Assembly: GCA_016903675.1 (NCBI GenBank)
Contig: JADQBA010000112.1
Location: 1 to 29,747 of the forward strand
Direction: 5' to 3'
DNA length: 29,747 nt
Source of the DNA: Stigonema ocellatum SAG 48.90 = DSM 106950
GTDB lineage: Bacteria; Cyanobacteriota; Cyanobacteriia; Cyanobacteriales; Nostocaceae
Shown piece by piece: positions 19,593 to 27,147 of this stretch (positions within the stretch are counted from its first letter, which is position 1; each line of letters opens with the position of its first letter). The notes under the pieces were generated by a model. It was not told the origin of the DNA. It made no database searches and worked only from the letters and a program-made list of their open reading frames with translations. A program made the translations under genes and the position numbers.

Positions 19593-19669
19593 GAAATTTT
19601 TGAAGAAGACACGGAGACAAAAACACGAAAGACGCGGGGACACCCCATAAACATCTGGTGAAAAACAAT

Positions 19670-19690
19670 GTAGAACGCCCCGCGTTCTAC
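19670..19690. terminator. Hairpin between convergent genes
   Basis: GTAGAACGC (19670-19678) pairs perfectly with GCGTTCTAC (19682-19690) over CCC. It sits in the 150-bp gap between the convergent DUF2330 gene (stop 19592) and the D/R-rich protein gene (stop 19743). That position suits a bidirectional terminator. No T-tract flanks it. Confidence 0.5.
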
Positions 19691-19742
19691 AAGGGCAGAG
19701 GGGGCAGAAAGAGATTCTCCCTGCCTCCCCCTCTACCCTTCT

Positions 19743-20201
19743 CTAGCGTAGTGGTCTTTCTGGGGGTATGATAACTGGGGGGTAGTCGCGGCGGTCGTTG
19801 CGATCGTAGTCCCTGTTAGGGTAGTTGCGGTCGTTGTGACGGTAGTCGCAGTTGGGATACCGAGCACGGAGGTCTTGGAGCTTTCTCACATCTCGTTCTA
19901 GGTCTCGTCGGTGCCGCCAACGGTCTCGGTCATTGTCATCGTTGTAGAGGTTGCGACGGTCTCGATCAATGTCTCGGTAGGCTTCTTGGTACTTACGGCT
20001 ACATTCTCGGTCGTAGTCTCTATCTCTGTCGTACCGATCTGAAAGCAGTAATGAGTTGCTACTCGTGCCAGTAGCGAAAAACTCTGAGGATATCTGTCGT
20101 TGGTTGTATGATGATGCTGCTAAAGCAGGTGCTGCTTCTAGGTAGAGGAAAGGCATTGCCATTATTGGCATGCTTACCAAGCATACTATTTTTCTTAGCA
20201 T
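19743..20201 (-). CDS. Secreted Asp/Arg-rich protein of unknown function
   Basis: The 152-residue precursor has an N-terminal signal peptide (MLRKIVCLVSMPIMAMPFLY, cleavage near ALA-A at about 29). The mature chain is dominated by alternating Asp and Arg with Tyr and Asn: SDRYDRDRDYDRECSRKYQE, then DIDRDRRNLYNDDNDRDRWR, then HNDRNYPNRDYDRNDRRDYP. The centre (about 78-120) should form a mixed-charge helix, and the end is Pro-rich. Two cysteines could form a disulphide. Met at 20201 is chosen because it begins the signal peptide. The longer frame to 20384 adds no conserved sequence. Such polyampholyte proteins are common cyanobacterial hypotheticals, and I do not know a function. Confidence 0.65.
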   Translation of the reverse strand: MLRKIVCLVSMPIMAMPFLYLEAAPALAASSYNQRQISSEFFATGTSSNSLLLSDRYDRDRDYDRECSRKYQEAYRDIDRDRRNLYNDDNDRDRWRHRRDLERDVRKLQDLRARYPNCDYRHNDRNYPNRDYDRNDRRDYPPVIIPPERPLR

Positions 20202-20458
20202 ATTTTTTCTTGCTTGATTCCATAGAGTGATGGACGCCAAAGGTGGGTAAACGGGTTCCCATCCCCTCTCCCAAATTGGGTGAACGCAGAGTATGACGTC
20301 AGATGTAGGGCTTCTGTCGAAAAAAGCTAAGAGTGCTACATCTATGGCAGGAGTCTTCATAAGTTGCAACTTAGGATAATTCACCCATTCGTAGGAAGTT
20401 ATTAGTAAGGCAATAAATTACAGTATATATAGTCAGACCCATTGAATTTATCACCGTT

Positions 20459-21406
20459 ATGAATCCGCAACTTTTCAGGCGCATCCTTATTTGCCTACTC
20501 TCAGTTAGTTTGGTAACAGCTTGCCAAGCAATTCAGGCTGAGGAAACCAGCGTGCCGCCAAGCGGTGATAATTATGGGCAGCTAAGTGACCAAGGAAAGC
20601 TACGCACCTACTATCTCTACACTCCAAAATCATACAATCCCGACCGTCCAATGCCGTTGGTTCTAGTTTTTCATGGGGATGATGGTAGTGGTCATTCAAT
20701 GGCTGAGGTGACTCGCTTCAATGATTTGGCAGAGCAAAAAGGGTTTATTGTCGCTTATCCAGATGCAGTTGACCATAAATGGAGCCTCAGTGCTAAGTCT
20801 TCAAGAAAGGTAGACGATGTTCCATTTGTCGCGGCATTAATCAATCATCTTAAGCAAGTTAGAAATATTGACAGCCGTAGAGTCTATGCTACTGGCTTTT
20901 CAAGGGGCGGAATACTTACCCAAGATCTGGCTTGTAAGCTACCTGATAAAATTGCGGCTTTCGCATCGGTAGCTGGTGCGCTTCCATCTCGACTCAAACC
21001 TCATTGCCAGCCTCAAACTCCTGTATCAATGCTGATGATCAATGGTACAAATGATCAGGATGTACATTATGATGGTGATGACACAAGCCAAGGAAAAGGG
21101 CTTGTTTCCATCCCAGATACGGTAAGCTTTTGGCGATCGCGCGATCAATGTCCTTCACCGACTCAAACTCTACAAATCCCTCACCCTAATGCAAGCGATC
21201 GCTTCAAAGTTAAAACCTCTCAGCCCTCAGCTTGTATTGCTGGCTCAGAGGTCGTACAGTTAGCTGTATTAGACGGTGGACATTTCTGGCCTGGTGGTGC
21301 TACTCAAGATCCAAAACTAAAACAGGTGAATAATCAACTTGGTTTTAACGCAAGTGAGAAGATATGGGAGTTTTTTCAACGCCACAAAATGGGGAGTGGG
21401 GAATAG
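20459..21406 (+). CDS. Lipoprotein esterase of the PHB-depolymerase / LpqC type
   Basis: This 315-residue alpha/beta hydrolase is related to feruloyl esterases and polyhydroxybutyrate depolymerases. The N-terminus is a lipoprotein signal with the lipobox VTAC (C22), so it is probably membrane-tethered outside the cytoplasm. The oxyanion region is LVLVFHGDDGSG (68-79). The nucleophile is S148 in GFSRGG, and D199 or D201 in INGTNDQDVHY and H275 in DGGHFWPGG complete a plausible triad. RTYYLYTPKSY at about 49-59 is the typical first strand. The final residues (MGSGE) and the stop codon are encoded by a GGGGAGTGGGGAATAG tandem repeat, so the natural C-terminus was probably different. The substrate is unknown. 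Confidence 0.82.
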   Translation: MNPQLFRRILICLLSVSLVTACQAIQAEETSVPPSGDNYGQLSDQGKLRTYYLYTPKSYNPDRPMPLVLVFHGDDGSGHSMAEVTRFNDLAEQKGFIVAYPDAVDHKWSLSAKSSRKVDDVPFVAALINHLKQVRNIDSRRVYATGFSRGGILTQDLACKLPDKIAAFASVAGALPSRLKPHCQPQTPVSMLMINGTNDQDVHYDGDDTSQGKGLVSIPDTVSFWRSRDQCPSPTQTLQIPHPNASDRFKVKTSQPSACIAGSEVVQLAVLDGGHFWPGGATQDPKLKQVNNQLGFNASEKIWEFFQRHKMGSGE

Positions 21407-21456
21407 GGAGTGGGGAATGGGGAATAGGGAGTGGGGAATAGGGAGTGGGGAATGGT
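21388..21456. repeat. GGGGAATAGGGAGT tandem repeat at the esterase stop codon
   Basis: Alternating GGGGAGT / GGGGAAT / AGGGAGT heptamers run from about 21388 to 21455. The esterase frame enters the repeat and stops at a TAG inside it (21404-21406). No gene is supported in 21407-21516. Confidence 0.85.
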
Positions 21457-21516
21457 CCATGGGGATAGTTCAGCAAGGCAATAATATGCCTAAGATTTCT
21501 TGGGATGAATTTTTGT

Positions 21517-21879
21517 TCAAAAAACTGCTGTTTTGCTTCTCAGCGCTTTTAGGCTTTCAGCTTGCTGTTGCACACGTTCACTGATGCGATCGCACGCTAA
21601 CTCACAAAGCGCAAAAATCATTGGGTCAGCAATCTCGTAAAAGGCACTAGTGCTTTTAGGCTGACGAGATAAAATCCCTATCTGAGTTAACACTTTCAGA
21701 TGCTTGGACAAATTGGCCTGTCCCAAGCCAGTCACCTCGGCAATGTCCATCACATTCATCGGCCCTGACTTAAGACAGGTCAAAATTTGTAGCCGACTTA
21801 CTTCTGATAGAACTTTGAAATAGTCAGCCACTGCCATAAGAATAGCTGGATCAGTTTTGGATGGCTTCATTTTTGGCAT
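21517..21879 (-). CDS. ArsR-family transcriptional repressor
   Basis: This 120-residue winged-helix regulator has VADYFKVLSEVSRLQILTCL as helices 1-2 and MNVMDIAEVTGLGQANLSKH as the HTH with its recognition helix. LKVLTQIGILSRQPKSTSAF and YEIAD form the wing, with a C-terminal dimerisation helix after it. The metal-binding ELCVCDL motif of SmtB/ArsR is not present (ILTCLKSG has one Cys), so it probably senses something other than metals of that site, or acts constitutively. I start at ATG 21879; ATG 21870 is also possible. A perfect palindrome 40 bp upstream (21919-21940) is a good candidate operator. No divergent target gene follows, so autoregulation is the simplest idea. Confidence 0.85.
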   Translation of the reverse strand: MPKMKPSKTDPAILMAVADYFKVLSEVSRLQILTCLKSGPMNVMDIAEVTGLGQANLSKHLKVLTQIGILSRQPKSTSAFYEIADPMIFALCELACDRISERVQQQAESLKALRSKTAVF

Positions 21880-21918
21880 AGGGAAATTCAATCGTCAGCA
21901 CAGAAATCATTCAATAAC

Positions 21919-21940
21919 TAATTGGTATTATAACCAATTA
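21919..21940. promoter_or_regulatory. Candidate ArsR-type operator
   Basis: A perfect 8-bp inverted repeat, TAATTGGT (21919-21926) and ACCAATTA (21933-21940), has a 6-bp AT spacer. It lies 40 bp upstream of the ArsR-type gene start. Size and symmetry suit a dimeric winged-helix repressor, and the spacer ATTATA resembles a -10 element, so binding would block the promoter. Confidence 0.5.
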
Positions 21941-22080
21941 TTCCTCAGCTATTATACCGTTTCTGTGTGAAAATGCACCAAATATGAAAACTGCACCCTG
22001 TAGCAGATGCAGATAATCATCAGGTGCAGTCAATGAAAAATTGTTAAAAATATTCAATTAAATCACTAAATAGATATTAA

Positions 22081-22130
22081 GAGGCAGCAGCCCACAGGTA
22101 GCGCATTCCCATGCTCAGCATGGGAACGAG
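22081..22130 (-). repeat. Dispersed palindromic repeat, copy 2
   Basis: Read on the - strand this 50-bp segment runs from CTCGTTCCC to GGGCTGCTGCCTC and matches 7825-7873. Its stem is CCCATGC/GCATGGG instead of CCCAGGC/GCCTGGG, a paired change. It lies just beyond the stop of the glycine-zipper gene (22134). Confidence 0.8.
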
Positions 22131-22133
22131 AGA

Positions 22134-22526
22134 TTAGCGATCCAGGATGTTGATCAGCGCACCCGTAGCTGCACCACCAATGGCATTACTAACGGGATGG
22201 TGGCTACCAGTGACTGCACCGGTCACGGTCCCAGCTGCTGCACCCACTCCGGCATCTCGAAGCAAATCACCACTTCTATGATAGGTTTTGCTGCTACCGT
22301 TAACGGCATGGACAGCAGCACCAGCAGCGGCTCCATTAACCGCATTGTGTATGCCTGAATTATGACCAGTAATGGCTCCAGTCACCACACCTGTTGCAGC
22401 GCCAATGCCGATATCTTTTATCCAATTGTCGTTTGCAGATGCGGGTTTCAGTGACATTAGGTTGATACTAGCTAGAGTCGTAGCAACCAAGGTGGGTAAT
22501 AGTGTGTGTTTTAGAATCTGATTCAT
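22134..22526 (-). CDS. Glycine-zipper secreted or outer-membrane-associated protein
   Basis: The 130-residue precursor has a signal peptide (about 1-32, cleavage near ASA-N). There are two glycine-zipper blocks, GIGAATGVVTGAITGHNSGI (about 40-59) and GVGAAAGTVTGAVTGSHHPV (about 93-112). Each is followed by a second helix-like half (NAVNGAAAGAAVHAV and NAIGGAATGALINIL), so the protein is an internal duplication. Glycine-zipper proteins insert in or pack against membranes, and several are outer-membrane lipoproteins or stress proteins. ATG 22526 has AGAGG 7 bp upstream, which decides the start over the preceding TTG. The function is not known. Confidence 0.75.
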   Translation of the reverse strand: MNQILKHTLLPTLVATTLASINLMSLKPASANDNWIKDIGIGAATGVVTGAITGHNSGIHNAVNGAAAGAAVHAVNGSSKTYHRSGDLLRDAGVGAAAGTVTGAVTGSHHPVSNAIGGAATGALINILDR

Positions 22527-22654
22527 CAAAATACCTCTAAGATGAATTAACTGCTCTTAGATGACGTTTATAGCGGTTCTAGGTTGCGTATCTTTCTATT
22601 GTATTTGACAGATATTTTTCAGCCTTGACCCGATTGGGTGATAGAGAGGGAAAT

Positions 22655-22753
22655 AGGGGTGTAAGGGTGTAAGGGTGTAAGGGAAATTATATTTGAAATT
22701 ATTCCCCTACACCCCTATTCCTTCCCCCACACCCCCACACCCCTACACCCCTA
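22655..22753. repeat. GGGTGTAA repeats with inverted C-rich counterpart
   Basis: AGGGGTGTAAGGGTGTAAGG-type units at about 22655-22683 face CCCCTACACCCCTA-type units at about 22703-22753. The two arms could fold into an imperfect hairpin. The C-rich arm ends 3 bp before the stop of the NADH dehydrogenase gene (22757). Confidence 0.8.
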
Positions 22754-22756
22754 ATA

Positions 22757-24130
22757 TTAAGATTTACGTTTTTCATCGTCGTCGCCTAACATTTGGAGTA
22801 ATTTTCTGGCCGCGAGAACGCCCACGACGGCACCTCCAACCAATTCCACTGTCTGTACAACTTTTTTGCCAGTATCACCAGAATTGATGTAACTGTGAAA
22901 AATCTCCTCTCTCAACCATTCAGTGGTGGCGTTGAAGTTATGAATCGGAGTTGGTAATAGCTCTAAATAGGTGCCTTGACGGATCAAGTGAGCGGGTTCG
23001 CCTGTGACTTCAAAAACGTCGAAAACATTAGCAGCAGCATCATTTAATCCTAGTTTGAGGAGCGTTCCCCGATTGTTAACTCTAACAGGTTGTAGGTCAT
23101 TTCCAAAAGCGATCGCTTTGAGGTTATGAGCGATAGTCGCCCCCTGCTGATAAGCAACCTGTGCTGTAGCAGGAAAAGAAGAATCCTCCACAAATGTACA
23201 ATCACCGCCTGCAAACACTTCAGGAAAATCTGGCAGTTGTAAAGTTTTGGTGACTTTTAAACGACCGCGCTTGTCTCGGTGTTCCTCTGGAATCGGCAAT
23301 TCTTTAATTATCGGATGGGTAGCAGTGCCAGCTGTCCAGATGACGGTGGCAGCTGACAGAGTTTCTGTCTTACCATTGTGCTTATACTCCACTGCGTCGG
23401 GACCAATAGCTGTTACCTCTGCTCCCATAAGCATTTCTACTGGCACGGCACGTTTTTGCAATTTCTGTTCCGCAGTTTCCTTCAACACACTGTTAACATC
23501 ACCCTTAAGGATGGACGCACCATGATTCAGCAGTACTACCCGTACCTCATGAAAATTGCCTTGCATGGCGCTATACCAATTTGGTAGTAAGTCGGCTAAG
23601 GTAGCTGCCATTTCTACCCCAGTAGGACCACCACCAACCACTGCGACTGTTAGCAATTTACGGCGTTGTTCTGGATCTTCGATTTGCACGGCTTGTCGTA
23701 AGCGGTCGTGCAAATGGCGGTCGATATTTACCGCATCTATTGGCGTCCAGAAAGGTAGAGCATACTCCTTTGCTCCCTTAACACCAAAATAACTAATAAC
23801 GTTGCCTAAACCCAAAACTAAATTGCTGTAATTGTAACAGGTTCCCGAAGTTAATTGTACGGACCGCTGATGCAGGTCAATTCCTTGGACTGTATCTTGA
23901 ACAAAGATGACACCGCTACCTTTGAGCAATTCCTCAAAACGCGGTACTACCTGCGTAGCGTCCATCTCACCACTGAAGTACTCATAGAGTAACGGCTTAA
24001 AGCAAAAGCGTTCTTGCTTATCGATGAGGATGACAGTGCGCGGATAGTGTTTATGGGCAAGGTGCAAGGCTGTAAATAGCCCAGTAAAACCACCGCCTAC
24101 AATCACCGTTTGAAAAACTGGGTTGTTCAT
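22757..24130 (-). CDS. Type-2 NADH dehydrogenase (NDH-2)
   Basis: The 457-residue flavoprotein should transfer electrons from NAD(P)H to quinone without pumping protons. The FAD-binding Rossmann motif is TVIVGGGFTGLFTA (8-21), with an acidic D37 ending the second strand. The NAD(P)H-binding motif is VAVVGGGPTGVEMAATLA (162-179). The second FAD contact FPEVFAGGDC (302-311) and a GTYLELLPTP motif also fit NDH-2. A C-terminal hydrophobic stretch (VELVGGAVVGVLAARKLLQM) may anchor it to the membrane. Length and motifs are normal. A small membrane-protein gene ends 30 bp upstream, and the CuA-less oxidase operon precedes both on the same strand. Functional coupling through the quinone pool is therefore plausible. 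Confidence 0.88.
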   Translation of the reverse strand: MNNPVFQTVIVGGGFTGLFTALHLAHKHYPRTVILIDKQERFCFKPLLYEYFSGEMDATQVVPRFEELLKGSGVIFVQDTVQGIDLHQRSVQLTSGTCYNYSNLVLGLGNVISYFGVKGAKEYALPFWTPIDAVNIDRHLHDRLRQAVQIEDPEQRRKLLTVAVVGGGPTGVEMAATLADLLPNWYSAMQGNFHEVRVVLLNHGASILKGDVNSVLKETAEQKLQKRAVPVEMLMGAEVTAIGPDAVEYKHNGKTETLSAATVIWTAGTATHPIIKELPIPEEHRDKRGRLKVTKTLQLPDFPEVFAGGDCTFVEDSSFPATAQVAYQQGATIAHNLKAIAFGNDLQPVRVNNRGTLLKLGLNDAAANVFDVFEVTGEPAHLIRQGTYLELLPTPIHNFNATTEWLREEIFHSYINSGDTGKKVVQTVELVGGAVVGVLAARKLLQMLGDDDEKRKS

Positions 24131-24160
24131 AAAATCACTCGTCCTTGGTAGACAGCTTTG

Positions 24161-24415
24161 CTATAACGTTAAAAAGAAACCAATCAGGATGACGCTGAGG
24201 GTAACAGCGAACAAAATAGCATATTCGACTCTGCGACTAAAAAATCCAATAACAGCCACCAAGGCGATAGCAAAAGTAACAATGCCGAGGTACTGACCCT
24301 GTTGCAAGCCTTTAGCAATCAGTGGATCTTGTTGGGTCGTAGCTTGTGACGGAGTTTCTCGAATTGGGAAAGGCGATCGCTGTGGTCTTTGAAATTCTTC
24401 ATTTGGTAAAGCCAT
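24161..24415 (-). CDS. Small two-helix membrane protein upstream of NDH-2
   Basis: The 84-residue protein has a polar N-terminus rich in Gln and Pro (MALPNEEFQRPQRSPFPIRE) and two transmembrane helices at the C-terminal end: GIVTFAIALVAVIGFFSR, then a short RVEY loop, then AILFAVTLSVILIGFFLTL. It starts at ATG 24415, preferred over a longer frame from 24442, and ends 30 bp before the NDH-2 start, so the two are probably cotranscribed. I know no function. It could be a small accessory or assembly subunit of the adjacent respiratory proteins. Confidence 0.65.
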   Translation of the reverse strand: MALPNEEFQRPQRSPFPIRETPSQATTQQDPLIAKGLQQGQYLGIVTFAIALVAVIGFFSRRVEYAILFAVTLSVILIGFFLTL

Positions 24416-24548
24416 AGAATTGTCTTTTGATATTGATACCAAGTACAGGAAAGTCTCTCCAAATTAAGATTTTATACATCAATCTTCTATCGCTATTTTT
24501 CTATAAACAACTGTCTATAGGAATCATATTTGATTTCTGAAATACAAG

Positions 24549-24602
24549 TAGGTGGGGCTATGCCCACCACAACCCGGATCTGGTGGGCAGTGCCCACCCT
24601 AC
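24549..24602. repeat. GTGGGC palindrome doublet after ctaE
   Basis: Two adjacent palindromes share a half-site: GGTGGG/CCCACC (24551-24568) and the perfect GGTGGGC/GCCCACC with a 3-nt loop (24582-24598). They lie in the 230-bp gap between ctaE and the small membrane-protein gene on the - strand. They could terminate the oxidase transcript or be dispersed repeat sequences. Confidence 0.65.
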
Positions 24603-24645
24603 TTATTGGGATCTTAAATAGGATTGCTATAGCTTGAGAAAACTT

Positions 24646-25308
24646 CTATGCCCGCCAAAGATATACCAGCGAAAACAAGATGACCCAGATCACGTCAACG
24701 AAGTGCCAGAACAGGGTACTCGCACTCACACCAAAATCACCCTTATTGTAGTTGCCAGGAATAAAAGAGCGCACAAGCATAATGATCTGCAAGAGAATGC
24801 CAGTAAAAACGTGCAGACCATGAAAGCCAGTCAGCAGGTAAAACGTCCCACCAACCTGCCCCGTAGACAAACCAAAGTCAAGACCAAGCCACTCTTTTAC
24901 TTCACCGACCAGGAAGAATACTCCCATAGCGGACGTAGTGAACCACAACCAGCGAAATTTCTTCATCTGGCGACGCTTCAGAGCACCTTCTGCTGCTTGA
25001 ATAACGAAACTACTGGAAACCAGCACCACCGAGTTGATAATCACAGCCGTAGACAAATCTGGTCCTTTGACACCAGGCGGTAGCCACTGAGGACTCGTCA
25101 ATCGCAAAGCAATGTATGTAACGAAAAAACTCAGGAAAACTATGCTCTCCGACAGCAGGAACACGGTGAAGCCAAACATGCTTTTGCCATGATGATCATG
25201 GGCACGCCCGCCACCACTTGGTAGAAATCGCTTCAGCCAATTCGGCATAAAACGCTGTAACTTCTCCAAAGGCATAGGACTTTCATCTGAATGTGTAGAA
25301 TTTGCCAT
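24646..25308 (-). CDS. ctaE: Haem-copper oxidase subunit III (CtaE/CoxC)
   Basis: Subunit III stabilises the oxidase core and holds no redox centre. The 220-residue product has a polar N-terminus and about five transmembrane helices, including FGFTVFLLSESIVFLSFFVT with the conserved Glu in SES, a QGxxF-like second region and the signature TGFHGLHVFTGILLQIIMLV (His-rich), ending SASTLFWHFVDVIWVILFSL with the conserved WHFVD. This five-helix length is normal for cyanobacterial CtaE. It lies 154 bp after ctaD, separated by G-rich tandem repeats. There is no Shine-Dalgarno before ATG 25308 because the leader is C-rich on this strand. Confidence 0.93.
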   Translation of the reverse strand: MANSTHSDESPMPLEKLQRFMPNWLKRFLPSGGGRAHDHHGKSMFGFTVFLLSESIVFLSFFVTYIALRLTSPQWLPPGVKGPDLSTAVIINSVVLVSSSFVIQAAEGALKRRQMKKFRWLWFTTSAMGVFFLVGEVKEWLGLDFGLSTGQVGGTFYLLTGFHGLHVFTGILLQIIMLVRSFIPGNYNKGDFGVSASTLFWHFVDVIWVILFSLVYLWRA

Positions 25309-25313
25309 AAATT

Positions 25314-25462
25314 TGGGGGGGGAGGGGAGGAGGGGGGGCAGGGGGGAAGGGGGGAGGGGGGGCAGGGGAGGAAAAAGAGTTAAAAAGTTATTGAGTTATT
25401 GAGTTATTGAGCAATAATTCTTTCTCTGCTTGCTCCCCCCACTCCCCCACTCCCCCACTCCC
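25314..25462. repeat. G-rich, GTTATTGA and C-rich tandem repeats between ctaD and ctaE
   Basis: There are three blocks: a G-rich tract (25314-25373), three perfect GTTATTGA octamers (25387-25410) and a CACTCCCC-type array (about 25436-25462). The C-rich block begins at the ctaD stop codon. On the transcribed strand the G-rich block reads as poly-C directly before the ctaE start and the C-rich block reads as poly-G. The two could base-pair and weaken ctaE expression. Confidence 0.8.
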
Positions 25463-27133
25463 CTACTCTTGAGTGGCGGCTTCTGGTCTAAAATCTTCGG
25501 AATCATTGTAGTGGTAGGGTGGTTCGGTGACCACAGGAATTTCTGCAAAATTCTCCTTCGGGGGTGGCGAAGAGGTCTTCCACTCTAGCCCTGTAGCGTG
25601 CCAAGGATTATCAGATGCCTTGGGTCCCCTGAGCAAAGAACCCACTATATTGGCGATGAAGGGCAAGGTTGACATCCCTAGCAGGAATGAGCCGAGGCTA
25701 GCAACGACATTCCACCATTGGTACTCTGGGGCGTAGGAGGAAACCCGGCGTAGCATACCTTGCAAGCCCAGTGGGTGCATGGGGAAGAAGGTGAGGTTGG
25801 CACCGATAAAGGTCAGCCAGAAATGTATCTTGCCCCAGCCCTCAGCGTACATCCGCCCTGTTATCTTAGGGAACCAAAAGTAAATCCCTGCAAATATCCC
25901 CATAGTGATGGTATTATAGACAACGTAGTGGAAATGACCCACTACAAAGTAAGTGTTGTTGACGTGAAGGTCAAACGGCGTTGAGCCAAGCATAACGCCA
26001 GTGATGCCAGCAAAAAGAAACATCACCGCACCTCCTAGGGCAAACAACATTGGTGTCAAAAGGTGCAGTCTACCTCTCCAGACGGTAGCAGTCCAAGCAA
26101 ACTCCTTGATACCAGTGGGTACGGCGGCTAACATGGAAGTGAACATGAATAATACCCGCATCCAGCCTGGTGTGGCACTAGCGAACATATGGTGTGCCCA
26201 AACCAGAGAACTAATCACAGCGAGTCCAATGGTGGCGATCGCTACTGACCGATAGCCAAACAGGGGATTGCGGGAAAAAGCGGGGAGGATCTCCGAGAAG
26301 ATGCCAAAGACAGGCAGCACCATCACGTAAACTGCTGGGTGGGAGTAGAACCAGAATAAGTGCTGATAGAGGATTGGGCTGCCATTCTGCGTGGGATTGA
26401 AAAAGTGTGTCCCCAAAGTGAGGTCAAAAAATAGCAGAATTAATGCACCAGTGAGGGAAGGTAGGCAAAACAATTGCAGCAACTGGGAACTCAGCACCGC
26501 CCAGACGAAGATGGGCATACGGAAGAACGTCATCCCAGGTGCCCGCATCCAGAAGATGGTGGTGATGAAGTTGACTCCCCCCATGATTGATGATATACCT
26601 ATGATAACTAGACTCACTATCCAAAAGAATTCGCCGTTCAGCAGGTGCCCAGACGGGTTCTGAATACTGATTGGTGGGTAAGACCACCAGCCAGCCTGGG
26701 CAGTACCGTCGCGCAGCAAGAAGCTTGACAGTAGCAAAAGACCCCCAGGCGGAATCATCCAGAAGGCGATCGCGTTCAGCACCGGAAACGCCATATCCCG
26801 CGCCCCAATCATCAGCGGTATTAGGTAGTTGGCAAGACCAGCATTAAACGGGATAATCCACAGAAAGATCATGATCGTGCCATGCATGGTGAACAAGCCA
26901 TTGTAGAGGGGGCGATCGACCACATCTGATTGGGGGGTGATCAGTTCACCACGGATGATCATAGCCAACAGCCCGCCAATCAGGAAGAAGATGAAGGTCG
27001 TCACCATGTACTGGATACCGATGACTTTATGGTCGGTGCTGAAGCTCAAGTATTCCCGCCAGCCTGTCTGTGAAGACTGCGAATTTTCGGACTCCCCAGC
27101 CCTAGCAATGCCTTCCCTGGAGTTATTTGTCAT
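25463..27133 (-). CDS. ctaD: A2-type haem-copper oxidase subunit I (CtaD/CoxA)
   Basis: The 556-residue catalytic subunit reduces O2 to water and pumps protons. Haem ligands are H84 (FTMHGT), H400 and H402 (GHFHYVV). CuB ligands are H265, H314 and H315, and Y269 is the cross-linked Tyr. The D-channel entry residue is D113 (ARDMAFP) and the K-channel Lys is K343 (PTGIKEF). The motif YSHPAVY (263-269) replaces the Glu of the HPEVY of A1 oxidases, which defines the A2 class. Twelve helices are expected at this length. The stop TAG lies at the edge of a tandem repeat. A strong Shine-Dalgarno (AAGGAAGG) lies 7 bp before ATG 27133, overlapping the end of ctaC. Confidence 0.95.
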   Translation of the reverse strand: MTNNSREGIARAGESENSQSSQTGWREYLSFSTDHKVIGIQYMVTTFIFFLIGGLLAMIIRGELITPQSDVVDRPLYNGLFTMHGTIMIFLWIIPFNAGLANYLIPLMIGARDMAFPVLNAIAFWMIPPGGLLLLSSFLLRDGTAQAGWWSYPPISIQNPSGHLLNGEFFWIVSLVIIGISSIMGGVNFITTIFWMRAPGMTFFRMPIFVWAVLSSQLLQLFCLPSLTGALILLFFDLTLGTHFFNPTQNGSPILYQHLFWFYSHPAVYVMVLPVFGIFSEILPAFSRNPLFGYRSVAIATIGLAVISSLVWAHHMFASATPGWMRVLFMFTSMLAAVPTGIKEFAWTATVWRGRLHLLTPMLFALGGAVMFLFAGITGVMLGSTPFDLHVNNTYFVVGHFHYVVYNTITMGIFAGIYFWFPKITGRMYAEGWGKIHFWLTFIGANLTFFPMHPLGLQGMLRRVSSYAPEYQWWNVVASLGSFLLGMSTLPFIANIVGSLLRGPKASDNPWHATGLEWKTSSPPPKENFAEIPVVTEPPYHYNDSEDFRPEAATQE

Positions 27134-27147
27134 TTATTTCCTTCCTT

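Noticed and set aside
24634..25083. 149-residue + strand frame opposite ctaE
   Set aside because: It is entirely antisense to a well-conserved oxidase subunit gene and has a composition without structure.
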